The notes beneath the pieces are model-generated. The model saw only the letters and a program-made list of their open reading frames with translations. It had not been told where the DNA came from and searched no databases. Made by a program: the position numbers and the translations under genes. Source: UMGS1908 sp045655005 (GTDB taxonomy: Bacteria; Bacillota; Clostridia; Christensenellales; UBA1242). Taken from it: 64,000 nt of DNA. The stretch covers positions 124,001-188,000 of the forward strand of contig JAZOOJ010000007.1 in NCBI GenBank assembly GCA_045655005.1, given 5' to 3'. This document shows positions 61,645 through 64,000 of the stretch, piece by piece; positions within the stretch are counted from its first letter, which is position 1; each line of letters begins with the position of its first letter.

Positions 61645-63044
61645 AATTAAACATTCTAAAAAACTGGAAAGCGTATAAAAATGGGCCCAAAAGCTCGGTT
61701 ATTGTGTGCTATTATTTAAGTTTTTTGCCAATTATCGTTTCGCTTTTTTATTGTTTTTTTAGTTTGTTTAACAAAACAGATTTTAAGTTTTTATATCAAC
61801 ATTTACAATACTCGTATTTGCTAATTATATTTCCAATCTTGTTCATTTTAATTGATATTTTAAGGCTAATTAAAGGAAAATATAAAATCAGATTTTCCTT
61901 TAAAGCCTTTGTAAAAGATTATCCCGAAGTTATACTCTTGTCATCACTCATATTATGGATTTTGATTGCTTGCTTTGTAAGACTTTTTCAAGGAATATAT
62001 CCTAACGGATTTGAAGCAAAAGCATACAGCATCTTTTCAATTTATCAAGGGCTTCCTTTCTTTGTTTTTTATGCAATGTGCTTTGCTTTCGCATTTTCAT
62101 TAAAGCATAGAAAAATTAGTGAAAATATTATCTTTTCATTAACTATTTGCTCAACAATATTAGTTGCTTTTTCATTAATTGACCCAACTGGAAAACTTGG
62201 ATTTCAATCGCTTGGGAATACGAATTGGTGCAGTGTATTTTTCAATAGCAACTACTACGGATTTTATTTAGCCATAACAACAATTTTAACGTTTGGGATT
62301 TTTGCACTCTCTTGCAACAATTATATTAAATATATCTCTTTAATAATTGGATTTTTTCATCTTTTAGTATGCTTCTTAAACAACTCTCTTGCGTGTATGT
62401 TTTCAATTTTTATAGTACTTATCTTAATGCCCATTATACTTACGATTAAAAACCGAAAATTCGATTGGCAAACCCTACTACCATTGATAGGATTTATCGC
62501 ATTATCTCAAATCACTATTGTTTTTGCAAAAATTTATTACAGCAAGTATGAGAACTTCTTTCTACAGTTTGCCAATATGTTTTATGAACTTTTTAATCTA
62601 ATCATCAACCCGACTGCACCTACAAATGCAACTTTTGGAACTGGACGTGCAAAACTTTGGTATGATTCGTTAAAAGAAATACTTTCTAATCCAATTTGGG
62701 GCACCGGCAACACAAAAAGCCTACCACACTCTGAATATTTACAACTTGCAGAAACTTGGGGGCTTCCTTGCTTGACTTTATATCTTAGCGGAATTATAAT
62801 TATTCTATTAAAATGTTTCAAACATTTAAGAAAACTAGGCAATATATCATTAATCTTGCTTTTTGCAACTATAAGCTACCTAATTTCTGCATGTTTTGGC
62901 AATATTATGCCACACATAGCTCCTTATTTTATAATGGTTTTAGCTCTACTCACCAGGTGGAGCACTGTAGATATCAAGAAAGCAAAATTGCAAAATCAAA
63001 TACAAACAGAAGGCATTGAAATTACCGACAGCAATGTGCTTTAA
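61638..63044 (+). CDS. O-antigen ligase/polymerase-like membrane protein, first copy
   Basis: 468 residues, 10-12 helices. Its large external loop near 325-375 (TGRAKLWYDSLKEILSNPIWGTG ... LPHSEYLQLAETWG) is the Wzy_C/WaaL signature with the conserved arginine and histidine. It joins polysaccharide or glycan repeats carried on undecaprenyl diphosphate. It overlaps uppP and is followed 15 bases later by a paralogue. Confidence 0.85.
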   Translation: MVKLNILKNWKAYKNGPKSSVIVCYYLSFLPIIVSLFYCFFSLFNKTDFKFLYQHLQYSYLLIIFPILFILIDILRLIKGKYKIRFSFKAFVKDYPEVILLSSLILWILIACFVRLFQGIYPNGFEAKAYSIFSIYQGLPFFVFYAMCFAFAFSLKHRKISENIIFSLTICSTILVAFSLIDPTGKLGFQSLGNTNWCSVFFNSNYYGFYLAITTILTFGIFALSCNNYIKYISLIIGFFHLLVCFLNNSLACMFSIFIVLILMPIILTIKNRKFDWQTLLPLIGFIALSQITIVFAKIYYSKYENFFLQFANMFYELFNLIINPTAPTNATFGTGRAKLWYDSLKEILSNPIWGTGNTKSLPHSEYLQLAETWGLPCLTLYLSGIIIILLKCFKHLRKLGNISLILLFATISYLISACFGNIMPHIAPYFIMVLALLTRWSTVDIKKAKLQNQIQTEGIEITDSNVL

Positions 63045-63059
63045 AAAGGATAAAAACTA

Positions 63060-64000
63060 ATGAAATTCAAAGAATTACAAGAGAGATATAAAAACACAAA
63101 ACAAATTGATTTTTTATATGACTTAAAACATTATAAAGGGCTTAAATCTTCAATAATAATCCCCTACGCTTGCATGATAGCTCCAATAGTTGTGACTTGG
63201 ATACTTTATTTTTGTCACAGCATACTAAATATTGAATTACTCTATGTTGGCCGATTAAATACATTCCCGATTTGGCTGTTCATCTTTGCAATAATATTAT
63301 TTTGCACAGTCGATATACGACAAATTGTGGTTAATATAATTGACAATAGGAAAAATATACACCCTATTATATGGCTTAAAACGAGTATAAAACAATTTCC
63401 CGAAGTCTTATTTTTAGCTTTTATGTTCATTTGGATTTTGATTGCAACGATTTTAAACCCTGCAACTGGTTCGGTGTTAAGCATTAAATATGAAACAAGT
63501 AGTTATATCACATTACAAGAAGGCGTGTTATTCTATTTAGGCTATGCCATTATATTTATTTTTTCATTTATGCTTAAAGATAAGCAAGTTTATGAAAAAC
63601 TATTAATAGCATTTTTAATATCGTCGATATTTGCAGGAATTTCAACAATAATTGACCCTTATGGAAATTTTATTTTAGCATCTCACAATAACACCGGTTG
63701 GGCTTTTTCAATGATAAACTCAAACCATTATGGTTATTTTTTAACACTTGCAGTTATCTGTTCAGCCTGCATGTTTTTAACAACAAAATCTCGTGGTTTA
63801 AAGATTTTCACAGGGATAACATTTCTTTTAAACACAATTATACTTATTTTTAACGATACACTAGGATGTATGCTTGCAGTCTTGGCGGTTTTAGTTTTAA
63901 TACCTATCATTTTTTCAATCAGAGCGAAGAAATTTCAATGGATATATTCTCTTCCACTTGGAATATTTCTCGTTTTAACTTTTATTCTTACTCCACTTGC
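63060..64000 (+). CDS. O-antigen ligase/polymerase-like membrane protein, second copy (partial)
   Basis: Open from ATG 63060 (AAAGGA nine bases upstream) to the right edge, at least 313 residues. The N-terminus reads MKFKELQERYKNTKQIDFLY. The helix pattern and segments such as KQFPEVLFLAFMFIWILIAT and SMINSNHYGYFLTLAVIC parallel KDYPEVILLSSLILWILIAC and VFFNSNYYGFYLAITTIL of the first copy, so the two arose by tandem duplication. The C-terminal catalytic loop lies outside the window. Confidence 0.8.
   Translation, partial: MKFKELQERYKNTKQIDFLYDLKHYKGLKSSIIIPYACMIAPIVVTWILYFCHSILNIELLYVGRLNTFPIWLFIFAIILFCTVDIRQIVVNIIDNRKNIHPIIWLKTSIKQFPEVLFLAFMFIWILIATILNPATGSVLSIKYETSSYITLQEGVLFYLGYAIIFIFSFMLKDKQVYEKLLIAFLISSIFAGISTIIDPYGNFILASHNNTGWAFSMINSNHYGYFLTLAVICSACMFLTTKSRGLKIFTGITFLLNTIILIFNDTLGCMLAVLAVLVLIPIIFSIRAKKFQWIYSLPLGIFLVLTFILTPL

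Overview
The window is AT-rich chromosomal DNA from an anaerobic, Gram-positive-type bacterium, probably an uncultured relative of the Clostridia. The evidence is strong AGGAGG-type ribosome sites, consensus sigma-A promoters (TTGACA-N17-TATAAT), a T-box ahead of serS, L13 and L21 leaders, a spoIVFA-spoIVFB pair, pyruvate:ferredoxin oxidoreductase, class III ribonucleotide reductase and an Rnf-type operon. The minE-minD-spoIVF-rplU-prp-rpmA order is the classic Firmicutes division/sporulation/ribosome block. No phage, IS element, CRISPR array or rRNA was seen. The species cannot be named from the sequence.

Layout. 1-3.8 kb (minus): an unusually long ThyX-like protein open at the left edge, an MreB-family actin and a Ppx/GppA phosphatase. 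3.8-8.4 kb (minus): a six-gene rnfCD-x-EAB operon in which x is a 59-residue membrane peptide in place of RnfG. 8.4-16.3 kb: two half-size TauE/SafE permeases, greA, a Rho paralogue with a destroyed P-loop, rpmA-prp-rplU with an L21 leader, spoIVFB-spoIVFA, minE-like, minD and a membrane XRE regulator. 16.5-27.7 kb: DegV, a secreted papain-family protease, a zinc-ribbon membrane protein, a cation exchanger under a yybP-ykoY riboswitch, serS under a T-box, a radical SAM protein and several small enzymes. 27.8-31.6 kb: an amino-sugar operon, glmU (acetyltransferase domain only)-glmM-glmS. 31.9-39.8 kb: small enzymes and orphans, plus tRNA-Leu(GAG). 39.8-45.1 kb: the trans-translation and RNA decay set ssrA-smpB-rnr, with an acyltransferase/DUF6320-like pair upstream. 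45.3-47.6 kb: three related helical-repeat proteins resembling mTERF repeats. 47.8-56.3 kb: nrdDG with two NrdR boxes, rpsI-rplM, truA and pfor. 56.3-64 kb: a palindrome-controlled promoter beside a frameshifted XRE gene, galE, and surface-polysaccharide genes (a polymerase fused to an initiating sugar transferase, uppP, two O-antigen-ligase-like proteins).

How the genes work together. PFOR makes reduced ferredoxin, which an Rnf complex would normally oxidise. Here, however, the Rnf-like subunits appear to have lost the RnfG flavin domain, the RnfC FMN loop, the RnfB N-terminal cluster, the RnfD flavinylation motif and the intramembrane cysteines, so the complex may do something else. GlmS/M/U, GalE, the polymerase/transferase fusion and UppP supply and assemble envelope polysaccharide on undecaprenyl phosphate. 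SmpB, tmRNA and RNase R form a ribosome-rescue unit.

The best candidates for undescribed biology are the cofactor-poor Rnf-like operon, the dead-ATPase Rho paralogue and the mTERF-like tandem family. Motif losses were judged by eye against remembered family consensus and need alignment.
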